From positions 6,478,001-6,542,000 of the forward strand of contig NZ_CP029426.2 in the NCBI RefSeq assembly GCF_002266435.3: 64,000 bases of DNA, written 5' to 3'. Positions 17,591 to 27,130 of this stretch are shown in pieces. The translations under genes were made by a program, and so were the position numbers. Source of the stretch: Bradyrhizobium amphicarpaeae. GTDB taxonomy: Bacteria; Pseudomonadota; Alphaproteobacteria; Rhizobiales; Xanthobacteraceae. Position 1 is the first letter of the stretch; each line of letters starts with the position of its first letter. The notes beneath the pieces were generated by a model. The model was not told the origin of the DNA. It saw only the letters and a program-made list of their open reading frames with translations, and searched no databases.

Positions 17591-18559
17591 CTATAGCGGC
17601 GGATCGATCGCTTCGTCGTATTCCTTCTTGAAGCGCGCGATCAGCTCGGCAGCGGGCAGGATGGCCTCGACGCTGCCGATGCCCTGGCCCGAGCCCCAGA
17701 TTTCCTTCCAGGCCTTCGGCTTGGCGCGCTCGCCTGATGCGTCGGTGCCGAAATTCATCTTGGACGGATCGGAGGTCGGCAGGTTTTCCGGATCCATGCC
17801 GGCGGCGAGGATCGAGGGCTTCAGGTAATTGCCGTGAACGCCGGTGAAGAGGTTGGAATAAACGATGTCGTCGGCCGTCGATCCCGCGATCATCTCCTTG
17901 TACTTCTCGACCGCGTTGGCTTCCTTGGTGGCAATGAAGGCGGAGCCGATATAGGCGAAGTCGGCGCCGAGGATGCGCGCGGCGCGAATTGCCCTGCCGT
18001 TGCCGATGGCGCCCGACAGTGCGATCGGACCGTCGAACCACTTTCGCGTTTCAGCAACAAAGGCCAGCGGCGAGATGGTGCCGGCGTGGCCGCCGGCGCC
18101 GGCCGCGACCAGGATCAGGCCGTCGGCGCCCTTCTCGATCGCCTTGTGCGCAAACTTCTGGTTGATCACGTCGTGAAAGACGATACCGCCCCAGCCGTGC
18201 ACCGCCTGGTTCAGCTCTTCCCGCGCGCCGAGCGAGGAGATGACCATCGGCACCTTGTACTTGGCGCAGAGCTGCATGTCGTGATCGAGCCGGTTGTTCG
18301 ACTTGTGCACGATCTGGTTGACCGCGAACGGCGCCGACGGCTTGTCGGGATGGGCGCGGTCATAGGCCGCGAGCTCCTCGGTGATCCGCGCCAGCCATTC
18401 GTCGAGCAGCTCCGGCGGCCGCGCGTTCAGCGACGGAAAAGAGCCGACCACACCCGCCTTGCACTGCGCGATCACGAGATCGGGCACCGAGATGATGAAG
18501 AGCGGCGAGCCGATCACGGGGATCGACAGGCGTCCCTTGAACAAGGCGGGCATGGACAT
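17591..18559 (-). CDS. Nitronate monooxygenase
   Basis: The 322-residue FMN-dependent enzyme oxidises alkyl nitronates such as propionate 3-nitronate. The N-terminus is IPVIGSPLFIISVPDLVIAQ, and the flavin/active-site loop reads GADGLILVAAGAGGHAG with the expected catalytic His. NQIVHKSN and GSAFIATKEANA are further family motifs. I start at MSMPALFKG, with AGAGGA upstream; an earlier Met would add 25 residues. It is a paralogue of the protein at 10332, which lacks the His. The thioesterase follows on the same strand. Confidence 0.88.
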   Translation of the reverse strand: MSMPALFKGRLSIPVIGSPLFIISVPDLVIAQCKAGVVGSFPSLNARPPELLDEWLARITEELAAYDRAHPDKPSAPFAVNQIVHKSNNRLDHDMQLCAKYKVPMVISSLGAREELNQAVHGWGGIVFHDVINQKFAHKAIEKGADGLILVAAGAGGHAGTISPLAFVAETRKWFDGPIALSGAIGNGRAIRAARILGADFAYIGSAFIATKEANAVEKYKEMIAGSTADDIVYSNLFTGVHGNYLKPSILAAGMDPENLPTSDPSKMNFGTDASGERAKPKAWKEIWGSGQGIGSVEAILPAAELIARFKKEYDEAIDPPL

Positions 18560-18698
18560 TGCGGAGCGATCCTCTGTTGGCCGGTCGATGGAAGGTTGAC
18601 CGCCATACCAACAAGGCAATCTTTCCACTGTCAAGTATTGCGTTTTGGCGCCGGAACGGATGCCCAGGCAGCAATTCCTAGGCGCGGAATTCCGTAGC

Positions 18699-18742
18699 TG
18701 TCATTCCAGGGTGCGCCTCTTGGCGCGAGCCCCGGAATGACG
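18699..18742. repeat. Palindromic repeat/hairpin downstream of aspA
   Basis: Inverted arms GTCATTCC and GGAATGAC enclose GC-rich inner arms (GTGCGCCTC / GGCGCGAG). This element type is common in Bradyrhizobium intergenic DNA. Lying just after the aspA stop, it may also act as a terminator. Confidence 0.65.
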
Positions 18743-18750
18743 ATGACCGC

Positions 18751-20151
18751 CTACCCGATCAGATCCGGGTTGATCAGCCGCTCGAACGAGAACATTTCGT
18801 CCCATTTCTCCTGGGTCAGCAGCTTGCGCTCGACCACCACGATCTGGTGCAGCGACTTGCCGCTCTTGTAACCCTCGCGCGCGATCTCGGCGCACTGCTT
18901 GTAGCCGAGCAGCGGCTTCAGCACGGTGACGATGCCGAGCGAGTTCAGCACCATGTTGCGGGTGTGCTCCTCATTCGCCGTGATGCCGACGACGCAGTTT
19001 TCGCGCAAGGAGTTGACCGCGCGCTCCATGGTGCGGATCGAGAAGAACAGCGCGAACGAGATCACCGGCTCCATCACGTTGAGCTGGAGCTGGCCTGCGC
19101 TGGCCGCGAGCGTCACCGTGGTGTCGAGCCCGATGACGAGGAAGCTGGTCTGGTTGACGACCTCGGGGATCACAGGGTTGACCTTGCCCGGCATGATCGA
19201 GGAGCCCGGCTGCAATTGCGGCAGGTTGATCTCGTTGAAGCCGGCACGCGGCCCGGAGGCGAGCAGGCGGATGTCGTTGCAGATCTTGGTCAGCTTGCTC
19301 GCGGTGCGCTTGAGCACGCCGGAAAGCTGCACATAGGCGCCGGTGTCCGAGGTCGCCTCGACCAAATCGCCGGCAAGGATGAAATCGACGCCGGTGAGCG
19401 CACTCAAATGGCGAACGGCGAGCTTGGGATAACCGTGTGCCGCCGTGACGGAGGTCCCGATCGCGGTGGCGCCGAGATTGATCTCGCGCAGCAGTGCCCT
19501 CGCCTCGGAGATCCGATCGACCTCCTCGCCCATGGTGGTGCCCCATCCCCGGAATTCGGCGCCGAGCGACATCGGCACCGCGTCCTGCAGATGCGTGCGG
19601 CCCATCTTCAGGACGCGGTCGAACTCGCGGCCCTTGGTGAAGAAGGCTTCCTGCAGCTGGCGCAGCGCGGTCATGTAGCTCTCGAGCCGCAGGATCAGCG
19701 CGAGGCGAAAGGCGGTCGGATAGGTGTCGTTGGTCGACTGGCCGTAATTGACGTGATCGTTGGGGCTGACGTGCTGGTAGTCGCCCTTTTTGAAGCCGAG
19801 CGATTCCAGCGCGAGGTTCGCGATTACCTCGTTGGCGTTCATGTTGGTGGAGGTACCGGCGCCGCCCTGGATGAAGTCGGTGACGAACTGGTCCATCATG
19901 TCGCCGGCGATGACACGGTCGCAGCCGAGGATGATCGCCTCGGCCACCTTGGCGTCGATCGCGCCGAGGTCGCGGTTGGCCATGGCGGCGGCCTTCTTGA
20001 CGTAACCGAGCGCCTTCACGAAGAAAGGCTCCTGGTTCATCGGAATGCCGGTGATGTGGAAGTTCTCCTTACCCCGGATGGTCTGGACGCCGTAATAGAT
20101 GTCGTCGGCGATCTCACGCTGTCCGAGGAAGTCCTGCTCCGTCCGGCTCAT
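18751..20151 (-). CDS. aspA: Aspartate ammonia-lyase
   Basis: The 466-residue protein converts L-aspartate to fumarate and ammonia. It has the class II fumarase/aspartase signature GSSIMPGKVNP, the substrate-binding GAGTSTNMNANEVIAN and HVNYGQSTNDTYP, and the GRTHLQDAVPMSLG region. Length and ends match bacterial aspartases (about 470 residues). Fumarase C is the main alternative, but QSTNDTYPTAFRLA and the start EQDFLGQREIADDIYYGVQT favour aspartase. The small secreted-protein gene at 20182 lies 30 nt upstream of it on the same strand, so the two may be cotranscribed. Confidence 0.93.
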   Translation of the reverse strand: MSRTEQDFLGQREIADDIYYGVQTIRGKENFHITGIPMNQEPFFVKALGYVKKAAAMANRDLGAIDAKVAEAIILGCDRVIAGDMMDQFVTDFIQGGAGTSTNMNANEVIANLALESLGFKKGDYQHVSPNDHVNYGQSTNDTYPTAFRLALILRLESYMTALRQLQEAFFTKGREFDRVLKMGRTHLQDAVPMSLGAEFRGWGTTMGEEVDRISEARALLREINLGATAIGTSVTAAHGYPKLAVRHLSALTGVDFILAGDLVEATSDTGAYVQLSGVLKRTASKLTKICNDIRLLASGPRAGFNEINLPQLQPGSSIMPGKVNPVIPEVVNQTSFLVIGLDTTVTLAASAGQLQLNVMEPVISFALFFSIRTMERAVNSLRENCVVGITANEEHTRNMVLNSLGIVTVLKPLLGYKQCAEIAREGYKSGKSLHQIVVVERKLLTQEKWDEMFSFERLINPDLIG

Positions 20152-20181
20152 GGGCGCTCCTTGTTGCTCGCGCGACGTCCT

Positions 20182-20700
20182 TCAGTTCTGGCACAGCGCG
20201 CTGGTCACAAAAGTATCGGTGCGGCAGTCATCCGGCTTACGTTGCCTGCCCGGAATGAGAACCTTGGCCGAGCATTTTTCCGCGGAGTCGGCGTTCAGGC
20301 TCTTGCCTTCCTTGTAGCCCTTGCTCTGGCAAAGCTGGTCGGCGGCCTGTTTGCAATCGGGCGCGCCGTTGGACGATGCCGGGCAGGCTGTACGTCCCGA
20401 CACCATGGTCGAGGGCTTCGCCAGGCGCGACAAATCGTTCATGGTCTCGCTGGGGCTTTTGATCGGCGGCAGGATCGAGGGCAGCTTGTCGAACAGCTTG
20501 CCCATTTCATGGATCAGCCCGGGATTTTCTGCGGGCGGGGGCGTCGAGGGCGGCGGCGCAGCCTGGGGCCCCTGCTCCTGCAGGCCAAGCGACGGCGGCG
20601 CCGATTGCGCCCACCCGGTCCCGCAAGCAGCGAACAGGAGCAGCACTGCTGACAGCAGCGTCCCGAGCCGCGCGGCCGGATTGCCGGATCGAACCATCAT
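20182..20700 (-). CDS. Small secreted protein with Cys-rich C-terminal domain
   Basis: From MMVRSGNPAAR the product is about 172 residues with a signal peptide (LLSAVLLLFAACGTGWAQ/SAPP); the AAC could also be read as a lipobox. A Pro-rich linker (APPPSTPPPAENP) precedes a C-terminal domain with paired cysteines (TACPASS, PDCKQAADQLCQSKG, EKCSAKV, DDCRTDT, ALCQN), suggesting disulfides in the periplasm. The same frame continues upstream to 21081, but that part is antisense to nothing useful and overlaps the DedA gene, so the later start is preferred. No function is recognised. Confidence 0.72.
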   Translation of the reverse strand: MMVRSGNPAARLGTLLSAVLLLFAACGTGWAQSAPPSLGLQEQGPQAAPPPSTPPPAENPGLIHEMGKLFDKLPSILPPIKSPSETMNDLSRLAKPSTMVSGRTACPASSNGAPDCKQAADQLCQSKGYKEGKSLNADSAEKCSAKVLIPGRQRKPDDCRTDTFVTSALCQN

Positions 20701-20747
20701 GATGGCAACCGTAGCCGAAGCCGACCCTGCGGCAAAGCGCTGTGGAT

Positions 20748-21329
20748 CTAGATTAGCTTGATCGCCACCACGAAGCCGAGCACCAGCACGGCAGCACCGA
20801 CCGCCACCACGAGACCGAGATGCTTCTCGATCTTCACGCGGATCCAGTCGCCATAGCGGTTCAGCAGAATCGCCACGATGAAAAAGCGTCCCCCACGCGC
20901 AACGATCGAGCACAGAACGAACAGGAGGATGTTGTAGCCCGCAAAGCCCGAGGTAATCGTCACGAGCTTGTAGGGGATCGGCGTCAGCCCCTTGAGCAGG
21001 ATGATCACCGCGCCCCATTCCGCATAGGAGGCGCGAAAGGCCTCGACCTTGCCGCCGAGGCCGTAGACCTGAATCAGCCATTGGCCGACGGAGTCGAACA
21101 GCAGCGCACCGATTGCGTAGCCGACGATGCCGCCGAGCACCGAGGTGACGGTACAGACCATCGCATAGAGCCAGGCGCGCTGCGGGCGCGCCAGCGACAT
21201 CGGGATCAGCATCACATCCGGCGGGACCGGAAAGAAGGAGCTCTCGGCGAAAGACACGGCCCCCATGATCCAGAGCGCGTAGGGCTTATGGGCGGCGTCG
21301 ATGCACCAATCGTAGATACGTTTCAGCAT
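20748..21329 (-). CDS. DedA/VTT-family inner-membrane protein (YqaA type)
   Basis: The product is 193 residues from MLKRIYDW. It has the SNARE-associated/VTT fold: AVSFAESSFFPVPPDVMLIP near the N-terminus, GYAIG and a second signature AVIILLKGLTPIPYKLVTI, followed by two further hydrophobic helices. Proteins of this family help move undecaprenyl phosphate or phospholipids across the membrane and affect envelope stress. No cotranscribed partner is obvious. The Met at 21350 is less likely because it gives a shorter upstream gap without a good ribosome site. Confidence 0.88.
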   Translation of the reverse strand: MLKRIYDWCIDAAHKPYALWIMGAVSFAESSFFPVPPDVMLIPMSLARPQRAWLYAMVCTVTSVLGGIVGYAIGALLFDSVGQWLIQVYGLGGKVEAFRASYAEWGAVIILLKGLTPIPYKLVTITSGFAGYNILLFVLCSIVARGGRFFIVAILLNRYGDWIRVKIEKHLGLVVAVGAAVLVLGFVVAIKLI

Positions 21330-21395
21330 GGCGCCGCGATGAAGCACCATGGGACGGATTTGTCCATGCCGAGATTGAGACGAATTATGACGTTT

Positions 21396-21800
21396 CTAGT
21401 GGCGCTTGCGCGCGGTACGGCCTTCGAGCGCGACAATCGGCCGCCGGGCAGCCCCGCGTGGTGCCGCGACTTTAGGCAGCTTCATCGACGATTTCGGCAG
21501 CTTCTCGGCGATGCCGAGCATGTCTTCCCGCCGGGTCATCTCGCGCCAGACGTCCTCGGGGCGCACGCCCGCAGAGGCCCAGAGCACGGTGAGATTGTAC
21601 AAGAGGTCGGCGCTTTCCCGGATCACGGCATCGGTGTCGCCGTTGACGGCATCGATCACGACCTCAATGGCCTCTTCGGCAAGCTTCTTTGCCATTTTCG
21701 AGGGCCCGCGCTGAAACAGCCGGGCTGTCCGCGACGTTGCCGGATCAAGATCTCTGGCCGCGAGCACAGCCAGATATAGCCGCTCAAGCGAATCACTCAT
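21396..21800 (-). CDS. Phosphoribosyl-ATP pyrophosphatase-like protein (HisE type)
   Basis: From MSDSLERLY the product is 134 residues. The all-alpha NTP-pyrophosphatase core is clear: PSKMAKKLAEEAIEVVIDAV carries the EExxE-type metal site, and RESADLLYNLTVLWASAG the second acidic helix. In histidine synthesis HisE converts phosphoribosyl-ATP to phosphoribosyl-AMP. About 30 extra basic residues follow the core (KVAAPRGAARRPIVALEG), longer than usual. No other his gene is nearby, so it may be a second HisE or a diverged nucleotide pyrophosphatase. Confidence 0.8.
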   Translation of the reverse strand: MSDSLERLYLAVLAARDLDPATSRTARLFQRGPSKMAKKLAEEAIEVVIDAVNGDTDAVIRESADLLYNLTVLWASAGVRPEDVWREMTRREDMLGIAEKLPKSSMKLPKVAAPRGAARRPIVALEGRTARKRH

Positions 21801-21861
21801 GGGACTCGAAACTACTCTAAACAAATGGCGGGCGTGTTAACGTCCGATAACAAAAGCAGAA

Positions 21862-21894
21862 AACAGGCCGTCGCGGCAAGCGCGACGGCCTGTT
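21862..21894 (-). terminator. Rho-independent terminator of the Gly/Tyr-rich protein gene
   Basis: A perfect 14-bp stem (21862-21875 with 21881-21894) closes a 5-nt loop. On the minus strand it is followed by a T-rich run (CTGCTTTTG). It lies just after the stop of the minus-strand gene ending at 21918. Confidence 0.85.
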
Positions 21895-21917
21895 CAGGTC
21901 AAGCTGGGGAGCCCCGC

Positions 21918-22286
21918 TCAGTAGCAGGTCGAGATGTTGCCCTGGCCGCCCTGCGCCGACTGGTAGGGGCCGCCGCAACGGTGGAACGGGCGCGGGCCGA
22001 TATAGGAGTCGCCGCCGTAATAGACCGGACCCTCGTCGTAATAGACCGGGCCGCCGCCATAATAAGCCGGGGCATCGTAGGCGTAGGCGTCACGGGTGGC
22101 GGCGATCGCAAGGCCGGTGCCGATGGCACCGGCGATGGCCGCGCCGGCAAAAGCCGCGCCACCTCCGCCATGCCAGTGGCGACCGCCGGCATAGGAAGCT
22201 GTCGGGGCAACCGCGGTCAACGCCAGCACCGCGGCAGTGGCAAGAACGGCCTTGCGGCCGGCAAACTTCGAAAATCTGTCAAACAT
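21918..22286 (-). CDS. Small secreted Gly/Tyr-rich protein
   Basis: The 122-residue product has a signal peptide (AVLATAAVLALTAVAPTASYA/GG). It is followed by a Gly/Ala-rich segment that could insert in a membrane (AAFAGAAIAGAIGTGLAIAA), then Tyr/Gly-rich short repeats (YYGGGPVYYDEGPVYYGG) and a two-Cys end. Proteins of this composition are frequent in Bradyrhizobium and of unknown role in the cell surface. It ends at a strong hairpin terminator and has a weak EcfG-like pair upstream (22344-22369). Confidence 0.78.
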   Translation of the reverse strand: MFDRFSKFAGRKAVLATAAVLALTAVAPTASYAGGRHWHGGGGAAFAGAAIAGAIGTGLAIAATRDAYAYDAPAYYGGGPVYYDEGPVYYGGDSYIGPRPFHRCGGPYQSAQGGQGNISTCY

Positions 22287-22343
22287 CTCCTGGACCCTCC
22301 TTGGGACCTTGCATGGTGCCTGCAGTCAGGCTCATGTCTGTCA

Positions 22344-22369
22344 AACACCCGCATGCCATGTTGGGTTCC
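22344..22369 (-). promoter_or_regulatory. Weak EcfG-like promoter candidate
   Basis: On the minus strand GGAAC (22369-22365) is followed by 17 nt and TGTT (22347-22344), one base from CGTT. The -10 is 58 nt from the ATG at 22286. Chance occurrence is plausible. Confidence 0.25.
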
Positions 22370-22512
22370 CCAACCCCAACACAAGCTGAACGGGGTTGCG
22401 TGATCGTGACGCAACCGCCGCTCATCCGCCGTTCATATTGGCGCGGGGAGACTGGGCGCAGCCGGCGCCGCGAGCGTCACGAAACCACAACAATGTGGAA
22501 CCGGCGCAATCG

Positions 22513-23562
22513 ATGACAGGATTCAAGACGACCGCCCTCCGTTGCCTGCTGGCTCTCTCGCTCTCGCTTGCATCGCTCGTTGCACGCGATGTCGGTGCGG
22601 CCGAGAGCGCTGCGCCGTCCGTTGCGATCCATTTCACCTTCGATCGTCCGTTGGACGCGAGCATGGCGCCGTTCTTCCTTGCGGCGAAAGACGGCAGGTT
22701 CAGTGCCGAACGTCTCAACGTGTCCTTCAACAGCGCAACCGGAGCGCCGGAGGCGCTCGCGCGCGTCGCCAAGGGCGACAGCGAGCTTGCGCTCGTCGAC
22801 ATCAACGAGCTGATCCGGCTTCGCGACAAAGAGGACTCAGCGCCGGTCAAGGCGGTGTTCGTGCTGTTCAACCGCGCGCCCTACGCGATCGTCGCGCGCA
22901 GGAGCCGCGGCATCGAGGTATTGTCCAATCTCGACGGCAAGACCGTCGGCGTTGCCGACGGCGATCTGTCGATGCAGCTGTGGCCGGCGCTGGTGCAGCA
23001 GAACGGCATCAAGGCATCGCGCGTCAAATTCCACAAGATCGGCGCTGCAGTCCGCGAGCCGATCCTGTCCGCGGGACAGGTCGATGCGGTCGCGGGCTTC
23101 AACTATCTCTCCGCGGTGAACCTGCGCGACCGCGGCGTACCCGGAGCCGATCTCGTCGTGCTGCGTTTTGCCGACTATGGCTGCGAGGCCTATGGCTTCG
23201 CATTGGTGGCCAATCCCGCCTTCGCCGCGGCAAAGCCGGACGCCGTGAAAGGCTTCGTCCGCGCCTTGATCGCCGGCATCAATGCGACCGTCAAGGAGCC
23301 GGCGCGTGCGGCGGATGAGGCCGCGAGCCGTATCGACGGCGGCGACCGCGACCTGGAGCTGGAGCGCCTGCGCACCGTCCTCGTCGACAACATCCTGACC
23401 GACGAGGTCAAGCGCAACGGCCTCGGCGGCGTCGAGCCTGCGCGCCTTGAGCGCTCGATCGACCAGATCGCGCAGGACTTCAAATTCCGCAAGCGGCCCA
23501 CGGCAGGCGACATCTTCGACGACAGGTTCCTGCCGCCGGTCGAAAGCCGGCTGATCAACTGA
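22513..23562 (+). CDS. ABC transporter substrate-binding protein (NMT1/SsuA/TauA-like)
   Basis: From MTGFKTTALRC the product is 349 residues with a signal peptide (LLALSLSLASLVARDVGA/AE). The periplasmic domain has the two-lobe pattern of NMT1/THI5-like binding proteins for nitrate, sulfonates or pyrimidines: FDRPLDASMAPFFLAAKDG near the start, GDSELALVDINELIRLRDK, DLDGKTVGVADGD-like VLSNLDGKTVGVADGD, and QVDAVAGFNYLSAVNL. No permease or ATPase for it is next door; NdvA (23647) is a different class. The ligand is unknown. An earlier start at 22396 lacks a signal peptide and is rejected. Confidence 0.82.
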   Translation: MTGFKTTALRCLLALSLSLASLVARDVGAAESAAPSVAIHFTFDRPLDASMAPFFLAAKDGRFSAERLNVSFNSATGAPEALARVAKGDSELALVDINELIRLRDKEDSAPVKAVFVLFNRAPYAIVARRSRGIEVLSNLDGKTVGVADGDLSMQLWPALVQQNGIKASRVKFHKIGAAVREPILSAGQVDAVAGFNYLSAVNLRDRGVPGADLVVLRFADYGCEAYGFALVANPAFAAAKPDAVKGFVRALIAGINATVKEPARAADEAASRIDGGDRDLELERLRTVLVDNILTDEVKRNGLGGVEPARLERSIDQIAQDFKFRKRPTAGDIFDDRFLPPVESRLIN

Positions 23563-23646
23563 GCAAAACCGCAAGCTTCCGCTGTATATCGCGGACGATC
23601 CCTGCTTAGAATGCGGTCTCCGTTGTCTGCTTGAGTCCCCGCCAGC

Positions 23647-25443
23647 ATGTCCATTTTCAGCCTCTACACCCGCGTTCTCGAACTGCTCGGCAAGGAGGCG
23701 CGGCTCGGATGGCTGTTGGCATTTGCCAATCTGCTGCTGGCGGGCTCGCAATTCGCCGAGCCCGTGCTGTTTGGCCGGATCGTCGACGTGCTCTCGGGCA
23801 AGACGGTAGCAGGCTCCAGCTCGGCCTGGCCGTTCCTGGTGGCTTGGGTCGCGTTCGGGCTGTTCACCATTCTCTGCAGCGCGCTCGTGGCCTTGCAGGC
23901 CGACCGGCTCTCGCACCGCCAGCGCCAGGCGGTGCTGACCGATTATTTCGAGCACATCCTCCAATTACCGCTGACCTTCCATTCCGGCACCCATTCGGGC
24001 CGGCTGATGAAGGTGATGCTCAACGGCACCGACGCGTTGTGGCGGCTGTGGCTCGGCTTCTTCCGGGAGCATTTTGCCGCGATCCTCTCGGTCGTGGTGC
24101 TGCTGCCGCTGTCGCTCTACCTGAACTGGCGCCTCGCGATCCTGCTGTTCGTGCTCTGCGTCGTCTTCACCGCGTTGACGACCTTCGTGGTGCGCAAGAC
24201 CTTCGGCATGCAGATGGCCGTCGAGGAACAATATAGCGAGCTGTCCGCGCGCGCCTCCGACGCGCTCGGCAACGTCGCCCTGGTGCAGAGCTTCGTCCGG
24301 GTCGAGTCCGAGGTGAAGGGGCTGCGCTCCGTCGCCGACGAGTTGCTGGCCGCGCAGATGCCGGTTTTGTCGTGGTGGGCGCTCGTCACCGTGATCACGC
24401 GCGCCTCCACCACCATCACTGTGCTCGCGATCTTTGCGCTCGGCATCGCCCTGCACGACCAGGGGCTGACTTCAGTCGGCGAGATCGTGATGTTCGTGAG
24501 CTTCGCGACGATGCTGATCCAGAAGCTCGAGCAGGTCGTGGGCTTCATCAACAACGTCTTCATGGAAGCACCGCGCCTGCGCGAGTTCTTCAATGTGCTC
24601 GACGCCGTGCCCGCGGTGCGTGATCGCCACGACGCGATCGATGCCGGCAGGCTGTCCGGCCTCGTCGAGTTCAACGACGTCTCCTTTTCCTATGACGGCA
24701 AGCGGCCGGCGATCGAGGACCTCACCTTCACCGCGCTGCCCGGCCAGACCATCGCGCTGGTCGGCCCGACCGGCGCCGGCAAGTCCACCGCGATCGCGCT
24801 CCTGCATCGCGCCTTCGACCCGCAATCCGGCTTCATCAGGATCGACGGCATGGACGTGCGCGGCGTCACGCTGACCTCGCTGCGCCGGAATATCGGCGTC
24901 GTGTTCCAGGAGGCGCTGCTGTTCAACCGCTCGATCGAGGAGAATCTGCGCGTCGGCAAGCCGGACGCGACCGAAGCCGAGATGCGCAAGGCGGCCGAGC
25001 GTGCGCAGGCGCTCGATTTCATCGAGCGCAGCGGCGGCTTTTCGACCAATGCCGGCGAGCGCGGCCGCATGCTGTCCGGCGGCGAGCGGCAACGGCTGTC
25101 GATCGCCCGCGCGCTGCTGAAGGATCCGCCGATCCTGATCCTGGACGAGGCGACAAGCGCGCTCGACGCCGTCACCGAGACCAAGGTGAATGCCGCTCTC
25201 GACGAAGTGATGAAAGGCCGCACCACCTTCGTGATCGCCCACCGGCTCTCCACAATCCGCAATGCCACGCGGATCCTGGTGTTCGAGAACGGGCGGGTGA
25301 TCGAAAGTGGAACTTTCGATGAACTCGTGGCCAAGGGCGGCCATTTCGCTGAGCTCGCCAGGGCCCAGTTCATGGTTCACGAGACCGCACGGGCCAGCGT
25401 GACAGCCGCTGAGGCTGCTGCGACTGCTGCCAAATCCCCCTAG
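23647..25443 (+). CDS. ndvA: Cyclic beta-1,2-glucan ABC exporter (NdvA/ChvA)
   Basis: The 598-residue fused permease-ATPase exports cyclic beta-glucan across the inner membrane for osmoadaptation and host interaction in rhizobia. An N-terminal six-span domain (residues 20-310) starts with [20 protein letters not shown], a family hallmark. The C-terminal ATPase has Walker [10 protein letters not shown], signature [10 protein letters not shown], Walker [15 protein letters not shown] and the switch His in VIAHRLSTI. The tail after the ATPase is Ala-rich. The gene is alone; the glucan synthase gene is not visible. Confidence 0.9.
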   Translation: MSIFSLYTRVLELLGKEARLGWLLAFANLLLAGSQFAEPVLFGRIVDVLSGKTVAGSSSAWPFLVAWVAFGLFTILCSALVALQADRLSHRQRQAVLTDYFEHILQLPLTFHSGTHSGRLMKVMLNGTDALWRLWLGFFREHFAAILSVVVLLPLSLYLNWRLAILLFVLCVVFTALTTFVVRKTFGMQMAVEEQYSELSARASDALGNVALVQSFVRVESEVKGLRSVADELLAAQMPVLSWWALVTVITRASTTITVLAIFALGIALHDQGLTSVGEIVMFVSFATMLIQKLEQVVGFINNVFMEAPRLREFFNVLDAVPAVRDRHDAIDAGRLSGLVEFNDVSFSYDGKRPAIEDLTFTALPGQTIALVGPTGAGKSTAIALLHRAFDPQSGFIRIDGMDVRGVTLTSLRRNIGVVFQEALLFNRSIEENLRVGKPDATEAEMRKAAERAQALDFIERSGGFSTNAGERGRMLSGGERQRLSIARALLKDPPILILDEATSALDAVTETKVNAALDEVMKGRTTFVIAHRLSTIRNATRILVFENGRVIESGTFDELVAKGGHFAELARAQFMVHETARASVTAAEAAATAAKSP

Positions 25444-25633
25444 CAAGTCCTCACAGGATCGTCGAAATTCGGCCTATTTCATTGCGGAATACCCCGCTCA
25501 TGCCCCTGTTCTCGACGCACCAGCCGGTATAGGTTTGCGGCGCCGCAAGCGGCGGCGCTGGATTTCAGAACCGACAATCAGATCACGAGAGCCGCCCGGA
25601 GCCGGGCGGGTTTCCAAGGACCGGAATCGGATA

Positions 25634-27130
25634 GTGCACGCTCTACGCCCGCTGCTTCGCAAATCCCTGTTCAACCTGTTTGCTGCGACGCTCGCATGTG
25701 CCGCGCTGATCGCGCCGCGCACGGCGAGCGCCGAAGCGCTGCTGCTGATCGAGGCCGACAGCGGTAAGGTGTTGCAGGCGGAGAATGCGACCATTCCCTG
25801 GTATCCGGCCTCCGTCACCAAGATCATGACCGCCTATGTGACGCTGAAGGCGGTCAAGGACCGCAGGCTTACGCTCGACACGCTGCTCACTGTATCGCCG
25901 ACGGCGGCCTCGCAATCGCCCTCGAAGATGGGGTTCCGCCCGGGAACGCAGCTCACCGTCGACAACGCGCTGAAGATGATGATGGTCAAGTCGGCGAACG
26001 ACATGGCCGTGGTGCTCGCCGAAGGCGTCGGCGGTTCGATCGACGGTTTTTCCGCGATGATGAACGATACCGCGAAGAAGCTCGGCATGACGCAGACCAG
26101 CTACGTCAATCCGAACGGCCTGCCCGCCGACGGCCAGATCACCTCGGCGCGCGACCTCGGCATCCTCGCGCGCTCGTTCCTGCGCGACCTGCCGGAATAC
26201 GAATACTTCGTGCATATCCCGGCGATCCGCTTCGGCAAGCGCGTTACCGGCAATTTCAACAAGCTGATCGGCCGCTATCCCGGCGCCGATGGTTTCAAGA
26301 CCGGCTTCATCTGCGCCTCCGGCTACAATCTCGTCGCCTCCGCGACCCGCAACGGCCGCCGGTTGATCGCCGTGGTGCTCGGCTCCAGCTCCGGCACAGC
26401 GCGCGCGGTGAAGGCGGCGCAGCTGCTGGAGCGTGGCTTCAGCCAGGACAATCTGACGTGGCTCCGCCCCTCGCTCGGCACCGTCGATAACCTCGTGCCG
26501 GTCGACGCCTCGCCGCCGAACCTGCGCGACGAGATGTGCGGCGGCCATCGCAAGCGGCCGGCCAGCGACGACGACGACGCGCTGATTGCCGCCAATGGCG
26601 CGACCTCCGGATCGGCCTCCGCCACCGGCGGCGAAGCCCAGGTGACCTTCTTCACCGCCGGCCTGCAGCCGCCCCTGATGAAGGCCTCCGAGCTGATGGC
26701 GCAGGCCCCCGCGGCGGTCGAGCCCGTGCTGGTCTATACCGGGCCGACCCGCACCGGCACCGCCCTGATCGCCGCGGTCGCGGCCGATGCCGACCAGCAG
26801 ACGGCGTCGAAGCCGCGTGGCAAGAAGTCGCGCGTTGCCAGGAAGCCTGATGCGGCCGACAAGCCGAAGGACGCGGGCAAGGACGCTAAGGATACCAGGA
26901 CGGCGGCCGTGAAGCCCGGTGCCAAGCCGGCTGAGGGCAAGAACAACGACAAGAGCGACGCCAAGAACGATGCCAAGACTGCGGCGAAGCCGGCGGCGCC
27001 CAAGCATGCTGCCGCCAAGCACGATGCTGCGGCAAAACCCGCCGAGAAGCCTGCGGCAAGCGGCGATCCGAAGCCTGCCAAGCCCAAGGCCGCGACCAAG
27101 CCCGCCGCCAAGCCGGCCAACAACAGTTAA
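25634..27130 (+). CDS. D-alanyl-D-alanine carboxypeptidase (DacF-like) with Lys/Ala/Pro-rich tail
   Basis: From a GTG at 25634 the product is 498 residues with a signal peptide (ACAALIAPRTASA/EA). The three serine-acyl motifs of low-mass penicillin-binding proteins are present: SVTK (S60), SAN (S120) and KTG (K222). The enzyme trims the terminal D-Ala of peptidoglycan stem peptides. Instead of the usual C-terminal beta domain and membrane anchor, about 100 residues of Lys/Ala/Pro/Asp repeats close the protein. An upstream Met (25535) would precede the signal peptide by 33 residues and is less likely. Confidence 0.88.
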   Translation: MHALRPLLRKSLFNLFAATLACAALIAPRTASAEALLLIEADSGKVLQAENATIPWYPASVTKIMTAYVTLKAVKDRRLTLDTLLTVSPTAASQSPSKMGFRPGTQLTVDNALKMMMVKSANDMAVVLAEGVGGSIDGFSAMMNDTAKKLGMTQTSYVNPNGLPADGQITSARDLGILARSFLRDLPEYEYFVHIPAIRFGKRVTGNFNKLIGRYPGADGFKTGFICASGYNLVASATRNGRRLIAVVLGSSSGTARAVKAAQLLERGFSQDNLTWLRPSLGTVDNLVPVDASPPNLRDEMCGGHRKRPASDDDDALIAANGATSGSASATGGEAQVTFFTAGLQPPLMKASELMAQAPAAVEPVLVYTGPTRTGTALIAAVAADADQQTASKPRGKKSRVARKPDAADKPKDAGKDAKDTRTAAVKPGAKPAEGKNNDKSDAKNDAKTAAKPAAPKHAAAKHDAAAKPAEKPAASGDPKPAKPKAATKPAAKPANNS

